Of a stretch of DNA of 64,000 nucleotides, positions 22,458 through 34,100 are shown piece after piece. Position numbers and translations under genes: made by a program. Numbering within the stretch: position 1 is the first letter of the stretch; the number at the start of each line of letters is the position of its first letter. The stretch is from the NCBI GenBank assembly GCA_030844895.1, contig CM061231.1, positions 33,365,149 through 33,429,148 on the forward strand. The letters run 5' to 3'. Under the pieces are notes generated by a model. That model was not told the DNA's origin. It did not search any database and was given only the letters and a program-made list of their open reading frames with translations. The stretch is from Ambrosia x helenae (lineage: Eukaryota > Streptophyta > Magnoliopsida > Asterales > Asteraceae).

Positions 22458-22949
22458 GCGAGTAGCATCCTAATCGCCCCTGCAAGTAGCAATTAGAAAT
22501 CCTAATCGCCCCCTGCAGGCTGTTGTGAGTTTTCGGCGCGTTAAACACTATTTTAACACATATAAGCACATATTCACATACCGACAAGTTATATAATGAT
22601 TGATTATAAACACATAATACTTGATAACTAACACGTTCACATCCGTTCACCAATCCCCGTGACTCGAGACTCGCGTGTGTCCATTAAATCCGGTGATTCT
22701 ACATATCACCCATCCTTATACACATGGTCATGGACCGACTCCCAATGATCCCTTGGATCATCGTAACGACTCTCGATGATTCTTTGAACCATCATAACAA
22801 CCCCCGATGATTCCTAGAACCATCGAATCAACTCAACTGACCCAGCTAAGTATAATGTATGCATGACTCGCTAAGGTATACTTACTAGTTTGACAAAAGT
22901 TACTATCCCGAGTTTGCCGAGTGACACAATTATTTTTCGTTATATAAAG
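22458..22949. other. Non-coding stretch between the old LTR and the LINE
   Basis: No gene was recognised. A sequence around CCTAATCGCCCCTGCA occurs twice near 22467-22520. A three-copy 31-34 bp tandem repeat lies at 22736-22829. The stretch could be the far flank of the old element or part of the LINE's target. Confidence 0.4.
22736..22829. repeat. Three-copy tandem repeat (CGATGATTC...ACCATCG)
   Basis: Three adjacent units of about 31-34 bp share the form CGACTC-CGATGATTC-TTGAACCATCATAA. Each unit is itself a small imperfect hairpin, GATGATTC against a later ACCATC. Confidence 0.65.
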
Positions 22950-24071
22950 CTCCGGTTGTCGTGGTGAATAAACTTGAATCTATTATTAAGCGTTTTCTTT
23001 GGTGAGGAAGTGATGAGGTTCATAAGGTTCACTGGGTTTCATGGGAAAAAGTGACGAAGCCGAAAAGTTAAGGAGGTTTCTCATTAAATAAGCTTGAGGT
23101 GCGTAATAACGCCTTGTTACTAAAATGGTTATGGAGGTATCGAGTTGAATGTGATGCTCTTTGGAGAAATGTTATTAACACTATCCATGTTTCCGGAAGA
23201 AGATGGAATGAACTTCCGTCCAATAAAGCGATTTCGGGTACGTGGACTAAATTGGTAAGAGTGGGGTACCGAATTAAGGTTCAAGGTGTCAATTTTGTGA
23301 ATTTGATTCGGGGTGTGATAGGTGACGGTGAGAAGGTGAAATTTTGGATTGGTCCGTGGGTAACGAGTGAGCCTTTAAAAGTAACTTTTCCGAATTTATT
23401 CCGGCTTGATAGTAATAAATGGTGCATCGTTTCTGAAAGAATTGGTATGCAAAATGATGAACGTATTGTTACGTGGGATTGGAAGTCATATCCAGCATCG
23501 GAGATAGAAGTTATGGAAGCTGTGGAATGCTGCAAGCTGCTCACGAGTGTTAGCATAACAACCAGGAAGGAAGAATGGGTAGTGAACAATGATACAAGTG
23601 TTGAGTACTCGGTGAAAGGAACTAGAACTTGGCTGCAAAGGGACTCATCGAGGGACAATAATTGTGAGTTTAAGTGGTGTAAGTGGCTACCGTATAAATG
23701 TAACATTTTCATGTGGAGGGCGAATATGGATAGGATCCCTACTATGTGTGCGCTTAGAAGGAGAAACATGACAGTAGCCCAGTAGGGGATGGTTATTGTG
23801 TTTTTTTGCGGTGAAGCGGACGAAACAACGGATCATGTTTACGGCGTGTAGATTAGCGAATGGTGTATGGGGTGGTATTGTCTCGTGGTGCAAATTACCT
23901 CCTGTTTATATGTTTTCGATTTCTGATGTGCAGCAAGTTTTTTAAACAGATGGGCGGTTCGAACACTAAGAAAGAGATTGTGTACGGAGTATTCGTGTTG
24001 ACATGTTATCTCTATCTCGGAGATAATCCGCTTTGTTTTAATAAAGTTGAACTTAAAAAAAAAAAACATAA
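22950..24071 (+). mobile_element. 5'-truncated LINE (L1-type) with zinc-binding RT tail
   Basis: The best frame (23099-23785) encodes the region after the reverse transcriptase of plant L1-type LINEs. It includes NALLLKWLWRYR, an FWIGPW motif and a terminal zf-RVT-like segment (FKWCKWLPYKCNIFMWRANM). Upstream sequence in other frames (IIKRFLW, VHWVSWEKV) extends the homology left to about 22950, with stops and shifts. The 3' end is a poly-A run at 24054-24066. Endonuclease and RT core are missing, which is typical 5' truncation. It is not functional. Confidence 0.78.
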
Positions 24072-24226
24072 TTTTAAAACATAAGTACCACGTAGGCGGA
24101 CCAATCATGTGTTGACAAGCAAAGCAAACCAATCCAAGTCTCAAAACAACGTTAAATACATTGATCTTGAATTTGTTACTTATCATCGTGATTCACCGAA
24201 GTGTTGATACGACGACGACCGGAGAG

Positions 24227-27200
24227 ATGCGTAACCGTCGTAAATCACTGTACCTAATCACACTCCTTCTATCCTCCCTCCTGATCTCAACCACCATAAC
24301 CGCCCGTCCCTTCGTCCTAGTCCTCTCCCAAGACGACCTGAAAGACGCACCAGCAGCAGCAGAGGACAGCGACAGCAACAGCAACAGCGACTGGGATGAG
24401 TTCGGTGAAAGCGACTCCAGGTCCGACGACGACCTGGATCCCGGATCCTGGCGGCCCGTTTTCGAAGGTGATGAAATGAATTCGGCAGAGGAGCCTCAGT
24501 TGCGGGAATATTATTCTAGCGTTCGGAAATTGGTGGATGGATCGGTAGAGGATGTTGGTTTGGAGATTGAATTGAATGCTGCTGCTGGGAATCCTCACGC
24601 TCAGTCGTTGTTAGGCTTTCTGTATAGCTTTGGGATGGGTAGGCCTCCTGATGCTGCTAAAGCCTTTATCTATCATTATTTTGCTGCTGACGCTGGTAAT
24701 ACCCATTCCAAATTGGCACGTGCTTATTTCTATTCTCGTCAACAGGTAACACATTTTTTCTATTCCAAACTAGCTCATCAAGTTTTAGAACTAACGGATT
24801 AATCAACATATTTAGTTTCTCTGTTTATATATCTTCATTTGCCTTCCTTTACAATATTATTTAATAAACAAACTTTGGCAATATCCACCCTGCGTCCAGC
24901 AAATCTCCTCGTCTTTGGGTGGGCCGGGGTAAGCATGCTTGTGTTGACCTCATAGGTGTATCTCCCCTAGTTGGGTTGAGGGATAGTGGGTTTGTAGCAG
25001 GGCAAGCAAGCGGTGTGGAAAGCAGCAAAGGCGAAGAAGGTAGAAAAGCATGCTAAAGCCTGCGTGGAGAACCAACACGTTTTCGTACCATTGGCTTTTG
25101 ATACCTTTGGCTCATTGACACCGGAGGCTACCCGTTTTCTAACCAGGGTCCAGCGAGTTATTTATAGTTCCGGGTGGGCATGGTTACGTTATTAGTAGAT
25201 TAGGGTTTGCCATTCAGAAAGGGGTGGCGGCGCAGATTGTTGCCCGCCTGCCCGCTATCTTGATGTAGTTTTCTCATGGGATAAAAATTTGGTAAAAAAC
25301 TAAGATAACATAATTGAGCATGAACACGTTCATTTTCTTAGTGAATTAACAAGAGCGAGAAATCCGTTGGTTTAAGTGTTTGTGTTCATTCAATTTGATT
25401 ACAAGTCTATTTGGTTTAAGTGTTTGTGTTCATTCAATTTGATTACACTAAATACCGATTTATTATTATTGTATAAAGCAAAATTATTAATCTTCTCTAC
25501 TATATAAGTTTTCACAATGCTGATTTAAGAAACTTTCATCTAGAGTTCTGATCTAGTTTGGAATGTTAGAACTTTCAAGTTTTAAAAATTACATTTGAAT
25601 CTTCACTATATTAGAACTTTTGGTATTAATTAGATGATGTTAAATGTTATATTGTTTATTTTATTTTCTCTAATCTTGGTCTTTCATTTAGAATATTAAC
25701 GAACAAATATAAACAAACATGAACACGTTCATTTTCTTAGCGATTTAACAAGAAGAAGAAATCTGTTGGTTGGGTTCGTTTACAGGTTTATTTGTACCTT
25801 TATTATATTTATGTGATTGTGATGAGTTGTCTGGTATTTGCAGTTATATGAAAAAGCAGTGGTTTTGTATGCTGAACTAGCTGAAACTGCTGTCAATAGT
25901 TTTTTGATCTCAAAAGACTCCCCGGTTATTGAACCAGTAAGAATTCATACTGGAGCAGAAGAGAACAAAGATGCTCTCAGGAAATCCAGAGGGGAAGAAG
26001 ATGAAGATTTTCAGATTTTGGAGTACCAGGCACAGAAAGGGAACGCTGTAGCCATGTATAAAATTGGTATATTTTACTACTTTGGATTAAGAGGGGTTAG
26101 ACGTGATCATGCCAAAGCATTTGCATGGTTTTCGAAAGCTGTGGAGAAGGGAGAACCTAGGTCAATGGAGCTTCTTGGTGAGATTTATGCAAGAGGTGAT
26201 GGTGTCAAGCGGAACTACACAACGGCTCTTGAGTGGCTAACTCTAGCATCCAAACATCAACTGTATTCAGCTTACAATGGGATGGGATATTTGTATGTCA
26301 AGGGTTATGGAGTAGAACACAAGAATTACACCAAAGTAAGTTTGCTGAAACTTGTAATTAATATTGGGATCTCCCGCTGTCCTAAAATAAGTGTCAAAAG
26401 ATATTAACACAACTGCCAAGTGTGGTTTCACGCTTTTCACCATTTTGATTGCAGGCAAAAGAATACTTTGAGAAGGCGGCTGAGAATAAGGAAGCTGGTG
26501 GCCATTACAACTTGGGTGTAATGTATCTTAAAGGTATTGGGGTGAAGAAAGATGTGAAGATTGCTTGCAACTATTTCATAATAGCTGCAAATGCTGGTCA
26601 ACCAAAAGCGTTTTACCAGTTGGCAAAAATGTTCCACACTGGCGTTGGGCTAAAGAAGAATCTCCCAATGGTATATGTTAATTTCCTCATATATTTTCTT
26701 CTCGTGTAAACTTAGTTCCTCCACGCTTGATGAAGATTAGTATTGTGATTGACCACATCATCTATAGAACAACCATTGTTACTATTATATCTCGTCATTG
26801 TTTGTAATGGCTGGCTGATCAACATATTCTTTTTAGAATGAGTACTTTTTCCTTAAATCCTGGCGGTGGCGGTGTTAAATATTATACTAGGTATAAGACA
26901 GTTTTTTAACATTGATGAGATACAGCTAGGTCATATGATGAATTAGTACAAAGTTAGCAACATAGATACGTAAGGGGAGAGTGTAATCTTAAATTTTACA
27001 AATAAAACTTTACCATGTAAAAGTTAAAAACAGTTATCTGTTTGTACATAAATTTAATAAACAGGACCTGTACTTTAATAATGACTCACTGCAACCCGTA
27101 GCTGCTATAACCTGTTGCTGACCCGCACAAGTTGCCATCGCTATCGTAGCCAAAAGATATTGTTGAAAACTTGGAATGGACATTCCATCTACTACTACTG

Positions 27201-30148
27201 CTACGATTTTTATTATCATAAACATCATCATCATCATCTTATAACGATCTTTAATTGCAGGCAACATCATTGTACAAACTAGTTGCTGAAAGGGGACCGT
27301 GGAATTCCTTGTCTAGATGGGCATTAGAATCATATTTAAAAGGTGAGATTGGGAAGGCTTTCATGTTGTACTCAAGAATGGCAGAATTAGGATACGAGGT
27401 GGCACAAAGTAATGCTGCCTGGATTCTTGATAAATATGGTGAATCGAGCATGTGCATGGGTGAATTAGGGTTTTGCACAGATGCTGAAAGGCATCAGCGT
27501 GCACATTCTTTGTGGTGGCAAGCTTCTGAGCAGGGGAATGAACATGCTGCTTTGTTAATTGGGGATGCATACTATTATGGCCGGGTAATATTTTTTATTA
27601 AATATAAAGGAAGTATTGAAAAAATGAAGTCTCAATTTGGAAAATGCTTGATAGAGTTTGTGACTGATATTATATGTTTAGATCTGATTTATTTAGGAGA
27701 AGATAAGAGAATTGGCCGGAAAATATTATTATGGAATCTCTCACTGCACAGCACGAGCCCAATTCAGCTAACAACAAACTCAATCCTATCCTTACTAGCT
27801 TATTACATGACTATTTATACTAATACCATCTAACATATTCTAGAACTTTCCTATTATACCCCTCTCTCACTAGCTCATTCCTATCAATGCTATTGTTGAC
27901 TATTTTGATTATTAAATAACACATCAACATCATTGCCTATTCTACTAATTAAACCCTAAATATGCAAGTTTAACATTATCCTGAAAATACAAACATATGT
28001 GTGTATATCTATGTATGTATGTATGTATGTATATGTTTTATTTAAAGGGGTGTTTGTTTCATATAACCAATAATATTTTGAGAAGTTTTAACCCTTGAGC
28101 TATTTTTTTTTTATATATTAACTGACTTGAAAGCATGCAGATTTCAATATGTTAAAGTCTATATAACAAAACGTATCGATAGTCATTTACCTAAATATAC
28201 ATATGCATGTACACTATATGCACATGTATATTCATGTGTCCACATTTTTGTACTTTTTTTTTAAATTCGTGAGATATAAAATCAAAGAAAAGAGTGTGGA
28301 GACAAGCAATTTTTCTCAGTTTTGTTCCTTTTCTGCTTATGCTGTTGTTGTAGTTTTAAACATAATATTGGTTTTGAAATGAATGCGCCCCTATGCCATA
28401 TTCATGTAATCAAAGAGACATAAGAGAGGGAGATCTCAATCATCAACAAATATGATCCCTGGGCTAAAATGGTTTCCATCTATTTAGTGGCTCTCATTTG
28501 AACTTCCTTTTATATACAAGTGCTTATGTGGTTCCCACTGTTCTTTAGTTAAAATTAGCTCTATATTGAACATGTCCCTATATAAATATGGTTTTAACAT
28601 ACAGTTTTATATTTGTTAGGGTACTGAACGGGATTATGATCGTGCAGCAGATGCGTACATGCATGCAAAATCCCAGTTAAATGCCCAAGCTATGTTTAAT
28701 TTAGGATACATGCATGAACATGGCCAAGGTCTTCCTTTGGATCTTCATCTTGCCAAACGTTACTATGATCAAGCCCTAGAAATTGATCCTGCTGCTAAAT
28801 TGCCCGTTATGCTGGCCCTTGCTAGCTTGTGGATCCGAGGAAATTACGCCAATACTTTCCTTGTAAGTTCAATTTTTTACCGGCCGGATAAAACATTTTT
28901 CTTTGGTCACAAACTGGGTGGGTTTGATAGTGGCTCAAAGTGGGTACTTCTCAACACAGGTTAAAACCATTTGGGGTAGTGCAAAACACCAACTTTACCT
29001 AATGTTTTTTATCGATAAAGAATGCCAAATATAACATCAAGAATTTTTTAGCATTAATAGTAAAAAATAAAAAAAAAAAAAAAAATAAAAATTCAAGTAG
29101 TTTGATTTATGGAAGGTTTTCACATTGATATATTTGACCCGTTTGCTTTTACGTTGTTCCTTACTCAACCTGTTCATAAGTGAATAAGGAAATTGATTTA
29201 CGGGTCAAGTTGATTATGTATTTGTGTTTAGTGTATACCCAGGTTCTCTCTCTTTTTCTCTAAACTAATATTTAGTTGCTAAATATGATTGCAAGTATTG
29301 TATCATCTTATTATTAATTATATTAGTTTGAAATAGACTGATACACGAGGTTTAGCACTCGTTTCTCTTTAAGCCTTGTATATTTTACCGGTTATAGATA
29401 AGGAAACCCTAACCTATTCATAAGTAAATAAATTGGTCAATACGGATCAGAAAAGGCTGTTTTGATCAATCCTAAAGACTTTTTCCAGAGTTGTTTAAAT
29501 GTTTTTTAAGATGTCTCAAGTGTGTCAAATAAGAGCTATATATATTTTATCAATAAGTATGTAGTATTTTTAACTAAAGCAATATAAGAAATTTTACACA
29601 CAATCGGGCGACTTTAAACCATTTTGACCTTTTTTTCCGAGTTCTTTAACTTTCCTCAGAAGTGACCCAAATTAACATTTTCACAAGTTTATTAGTAGTA
29701 ACCTTGTGCGTTGGATAACTTGTCAAAGCGGGTGGTCTAATCTGAATGCTTATGTTCGAGATCTTTTGTTCTTATAAATAAATTCAATGGGTTAGATATG
29801 ATTACAAGCATTATATCTTATTTATTCTATAGTTGTAGCTTTTAAAATAGATGATAAGTATAAGGTTTTAAAATAAAATAAATAAATTCACACATTGGAT
29901 GACTTTTGATACGTTATATTTTATTTGACTTGTTTGTAATTTTGCAGGTTGAATTTATAGATTCGTTGCCGAATATGTACCCAAAAGCAGACGCTTGGAT
30001 AAAGAATGTAGTTTTGGAGGAAGGAAATGCAACCATTCTCACGCTCTTTGTCTGCCTCATGACGGTTCTTTACCTTCGAGAGCGGCAACGGCGGCTTGCC
30101 GCCGCAGCTCCTCCTCCCCCTCCACCTAATGATAATATTGCTAACTGA
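24227..30148 (+). CDS. HRD3A: HRD3/SEL1L-like ERAD component, six exons, 664 aa
   Basis: The predicted exons are 24227-24745, 25844-26335, 26455-26670, 27261-27584, 28620-28862 and 29948-30148. All introns are GT...AG and phase 0, and the total is 1995 nt. The protein opens with a signal peptide (residues 1 to about 26, then an acidic Ser/Asp-rich segment). It carries a long series of Sel1-type TPR repeats (for example GNAVAMYKIGIFYYFG, GHYNLGVMYLKGIGV, AQAMFNLGYMHEHGQGL). Near residues 626-641 is a C-terminal membrane segment (ATILTLFVCLMTVLYL) with a basic, proline-rich cytosolic tail. In yeast, mammals and Arabidopsis this protein is the lumenal scaffold that feeds misfolded glycoproteins to the HRD1 ubiquitin ligase in the ER membrane. 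The start at 24227 is preferred over an upstream in-frame ATG at 24161 because it gives a clean signal peptide. It appears intact. No TATA box was evident. Confidence 0.92.
24880..25265 (+). pseudogene. Coding-like retroelement fragment in HRD3A intron 1
   Basis: Within intron 1, a frame at 25013-25195 reads KAAKAKKVEKHAKACVENQH and then VFVPLAFDTFGSLTPEATRF. After a shift, FAIQKGVAAQIVARLP follows near 25205-25260. This resembles the tail of plant non-LTR reverse-transcriptase-like polyproteins that I recognise only loosely. It is broken by stops and shifts. The GC content is higher than in the surrounding intron. It is interpreted as an inserted dead fragment. Confidence 0.45.
25369..25448. 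repeat. Direct tandem duplication in HRD3A intron 1
   Basis: A segment of about 43 bp (TTTAAGTGTTTGTGTTCATT followed by CAATTTGATTACA) occurs twice in tandem. A related direct repeat (GAACACGTTCATTTTCTTAG) occurs at about 25322 and 25721, roughly 400 bp apart. The latter belongs to the same motif family as the hAT relics elsewhere in the window. Confidence 0.7.
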
Positions 30149-31165
30149 AGTTAAAAAGTTATATAAAGATTTATGTTTTTTAGTCTTAAAATTGTTCATG
30201 GAAAATGGTTTTGATAGTTGGTAAGGTGCATTCTGCCAACACTCCAGAACAAGTAAAGAATACATGTGATCATTTAACCACTAAATACATCTTTTAGACG
30301 AAATTGCTCGAATAGTCTGTATGGTTTGTCCCAATTTCACATATAGTCCCCGCTTGCTTGGTTTGGGATAAAACGGTTTCTGACCAAAATGGGCTCATGT
30401 TTGAAATGAAATGTTTACTTTATTTTGAAAACAAAATAGGTATTCTTGCTATACATAATTAAATTATTCTGGCTAGCTGTGATGGGTGTAGGTTGTCGCG
30501 TTAAAGGCGATGACTATGGTAGTTTAGGTAGCGTCATAGTGGACTCGGTGGAGGTGGCCTTCTACACGGTCGCCAGCGGAAAAAATAAGTAAATAAGAAA
30601 TCGTATTTTAGTTGTGTTTTAAACCTTCAAACAAGTTGCTTTCTTGAGTGATTTTGAATGTCAAACGTAAAATAAGGAACCGTATTACAATTGTGTTTTA
30701 AACCTGCAAACAGTTGCTTTCTTGATTGATTTCGAATATCAAAGGTAGGTTCAAAGTGTATATATGCTCATCTGTGTTTCGTGTTAAACAAATTGGTTTT
30801 TCACGATATGTTCATCACTTCATATAGTTGTTTTCTTGTTCAATTTACAGTTTGTGCGCGCAAACCTAAGATACTTATACCATTAAAAGCTTACTAGTTT
30901 ACTTGTTGCGTAACATGTAGTGGTTTCATGTTATCTTTATTCTAGTGATAAAACCAAAACAGAAGGGGCATAAATTTAGATCTAAATGAACTATATCTTT
31001 AAACATATTTAGAAAAAGCAATGAAACACAGCCATCATTCATTCACTAAAACTATTATGGTATATAAAGGTGCTAGTATCCATGGTTAACTTCCTTATTT
31101 GAAAAGAACTCTGCAGGTAGAGAGTAGGTTCATCACATACCAACAACATCAGTTCTCCCTTGTAG
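30149..31165. other. Convergent intergenic region between HRD3A and the GARP gene
   Basis: This is about 1 kb without a gene. It would hold the 3' UTRs and polyadenylation regions of two genes that point at each other. A short imperfect duplication (ATCGTATTTTAGTTGTGTTT and CCGTATTACAATTGTGTTT, near 30600 and 30680) is visible. No transposon ends were recognised. Confidence 0.5.
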
Positions 31166-34100
31166 TTAGATAATTTGGTTGAACTCTGAAGTTCCCTGTC
31201 ATACATGGAATTTTAAATATTATATAGCATGTAGTGGAGATCTTTGTTTAGGGAAATGGTTTCTAATAACCTTTACTAACTTCAAAAAAAAAAAAAAAAA
31301 AAAAGTACCTGAGCAGGAGGCATCACTTGATTACATGATACTTGATTTGGTGGAAAGCTGTTATGGTTATAGTAACTAGGTGCAGAGTACACTTCTGTGT
31401 GGTTTCTGCAACTAAAACCATTCATCGCGGAATAGGTACCATTCATAGTTTGATTATTCCCATCCGATTTGCCACCATTAAATGGATAGGTACCATCAAT
31501 GTTGGTGCCTATTTGAACTTGATTTGCAACATGGGTAACAAAACTTGGAATATTGCCAAACATTCTCAAATCATCTTCTTGACACAGATTATTACTTGAA
31601 GAACTTGGTGTTCCTTTCCTTTGAAGCACCTTGGATACTTCACGCCGACATTTCTGTTGTGAATATTGGACAATAGATCGAAATTTCAAAAAGTTAAAAC
31701 TAATTTATTGAACTGAAATTGCATTGGAAATAAATGTTGGGTTAATCTTGATGACTCGGTATAAGCGGTTTAGAACAAGGTAAACGGTAACATGTCACGG
31801 TCATAGAATTGGTCTAAGGTTGACCGAGTTTGTTGGAAACGATATGAATTGGACGTTGAAGTTGCATGAAACTAGGATAACATGGGTTATTAGTTGTTAT
31901 GTGAATGTTAAATAATAGCATGATTGTAAGACTTTGGTTTTCTTTTTACTATTATAAATAGCATGTAGTACTAGTAGCTTTGTATTCTTTTTGTACTCTC
32001 AATTTTCATTAAGAAAGTTCAATAGCAATCCTTGTGTTCATATTGTGTGAGTGTGTGTAAAATAAGAGTCTGAAACCAACATTTGGTATCAGAGCCTATG
32101 GCTCGTAGGAGGCGGGTTTGAAGATCGAAAGTAGACTCCGCCGGTGGGTGTCTCAGTCGGCGGAGGGCAGGGGTAAAGAGGGGCTGTTTGGGACTATTTT
32201 ACAGCAGAGGGCATGATGAATGATGATGATTCTTTGTGAATCTTAAAGCAAAAGTGACGGGAAGCAGAAATGACCCCATTAAAAAAAAGTTCGATAAAAT
32301 TAAGATCTATGTCCTGAAATCCGGTTGTGCAGTCGGTGAAGATATTATTGTTGCGTTTGAAATCAAAAAAGAAAAAGTGGAAGTGGAAGTGGGTCGGTGT
32401 GTTAATTTCACTACAATTAGATTTTGAATGATGATGATTCTTTGTGAATCTTAAAGCAAAAGTGGGTCGGTATTGTTGGCCTGATCCAGAAAAAGACTAA
32501 AAAGTATGTTGATTGAGAAAGAAGCAAATTTAAGAAAGAAGAAAGTTTAAGCAATAAAGAAAGCAGCAAGCACCGATAAGAAAGAAAGAAAGCAGTCTTA
32601 ACATCCAAGTCGCCATTAAGGAAAGCAGTCTTAACGTCCATTTGATGTAACTCTAAATCAAAATGAGCTACGAGGGCCATAACGATCCTTAAGGAATCTT
32701 TTCTAGAGACAGGTGAAAACGTCTCCTGAAAATCGATTCCCTCTTTCTGAGTGTAGCCTTTTGCAACCAACCTCGCTTTATAGCGTTCAACGTTCCCATT
32801 AAGATCTAGTTTTATTTTGAAGACCCATTTACATCCTAACGGCTTTTGCACCGCCGAGTAATCCAACCAAATCCCAAGCGTTATTTTTCTTCATGGATTC
32901 AAGCTCGCCAGTCATGGCTTTAGTCCATTTAGAAGACTGGTCACTGCTAATGGCTTCGTTATAAGAGTTAGGATCGGTAAGCTTTCCGGTATCCATTTCA
33001 GCTTCAGTTAGGAAGGTTACATATTCATTAAAATTAGTAGGCCTTTGGGCCTTAATGACCTTCGAAGCTTGTTTTCAGGCTCAGCATTGTCATGGTGATG
33101 AGTGTTTGATGTGCCTTCATTAGTTGGTTCGTGAAGATCTGGCTGTGAAGGTCTTGGTGCAGTGGCGTTAGGGACAGAATTGGCATTGGGTACAAGAGGA
33201 ATCATCGGAGTTATAGTAAGCGACGAATCTGTCTCACCCACATCTTGTACTTCTTGCAATTCTTCGTAAGGATTTTCATTACTCCCACTGACCTTTAAAT
33301 CATCTAGAAATGCAGCACACTTGGTTTCCACAATACAAGTGACATGGGAAGGATAATGGAATCTATAACCCTTAGAGTGATCGGGATATCTGATGAAGAA
33401 ACAACTAATTGTATTCATGTCAAGTTTTCGTAAGAAAGGGTTATATAATTTATCTTCGGCAAGACAGCCCCATACTTTCATATATCTAAGACTCGGTATC
33501 CTACCTATCCAAAGTTCGTAAGAAGTTTTGAGGACAGATTTTGTAGGAACTCTATTGAGTATATAAACGGCTGCCTTTAAGGCCTCAGTCAAGAGAAATG
33601 AAGGTAAACCTGAGTTGGCTAACATACTGCGCACCATGTTCATCAAGGTTCTGTTTCTTCACTCAGCTATACCGTTCTACTGAGGAGTACCTGGCATGGT
33701 GTATTGGTTCACAATCCCCTGGCTTTTCCAAGCTCATAAAATGGGCCAGGGGCTTAACCCACATCAGTATGGACCTCCTCTATCTGATTAAACAACTTTT
33801 ATTTGACGATCTAATTGCTTTTCAACTTCAGCCTTATAATCTTTAAAAGTTGTTAGTGATTTAGAATTTTTCTTAATGAAATACAGGTATATGTAATGAG
33901 AATAATCATTAATGAAAGTGATAAATGAAGTATGTCCAGTTATTCCAACAACGTTATAAGGGCCACTAATGTCAGTATGAATAAGTTCTAATAAGTTAGA
34001 ACTCCTAGTGGCACCTTTCTTATTTGTTGATGTCATTTTGCCCTTAAGGCATTTAACACATGTTCCAAAATCATCGAAAATCGAGAGAGAGTAATGCCCA

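Noticed and set aside
23281..23769. Minus-strand frame of 162 codons
   Set aside because: It is antisense to the LINE reverse-transcriptase tail; the plus-strand frame has the recognisable motifs.
33598..33846. Plus-strand frame of 82 codons
   Set aside because: It is antisense to the copia integrase region, which has recognisable domains on the minus strand.
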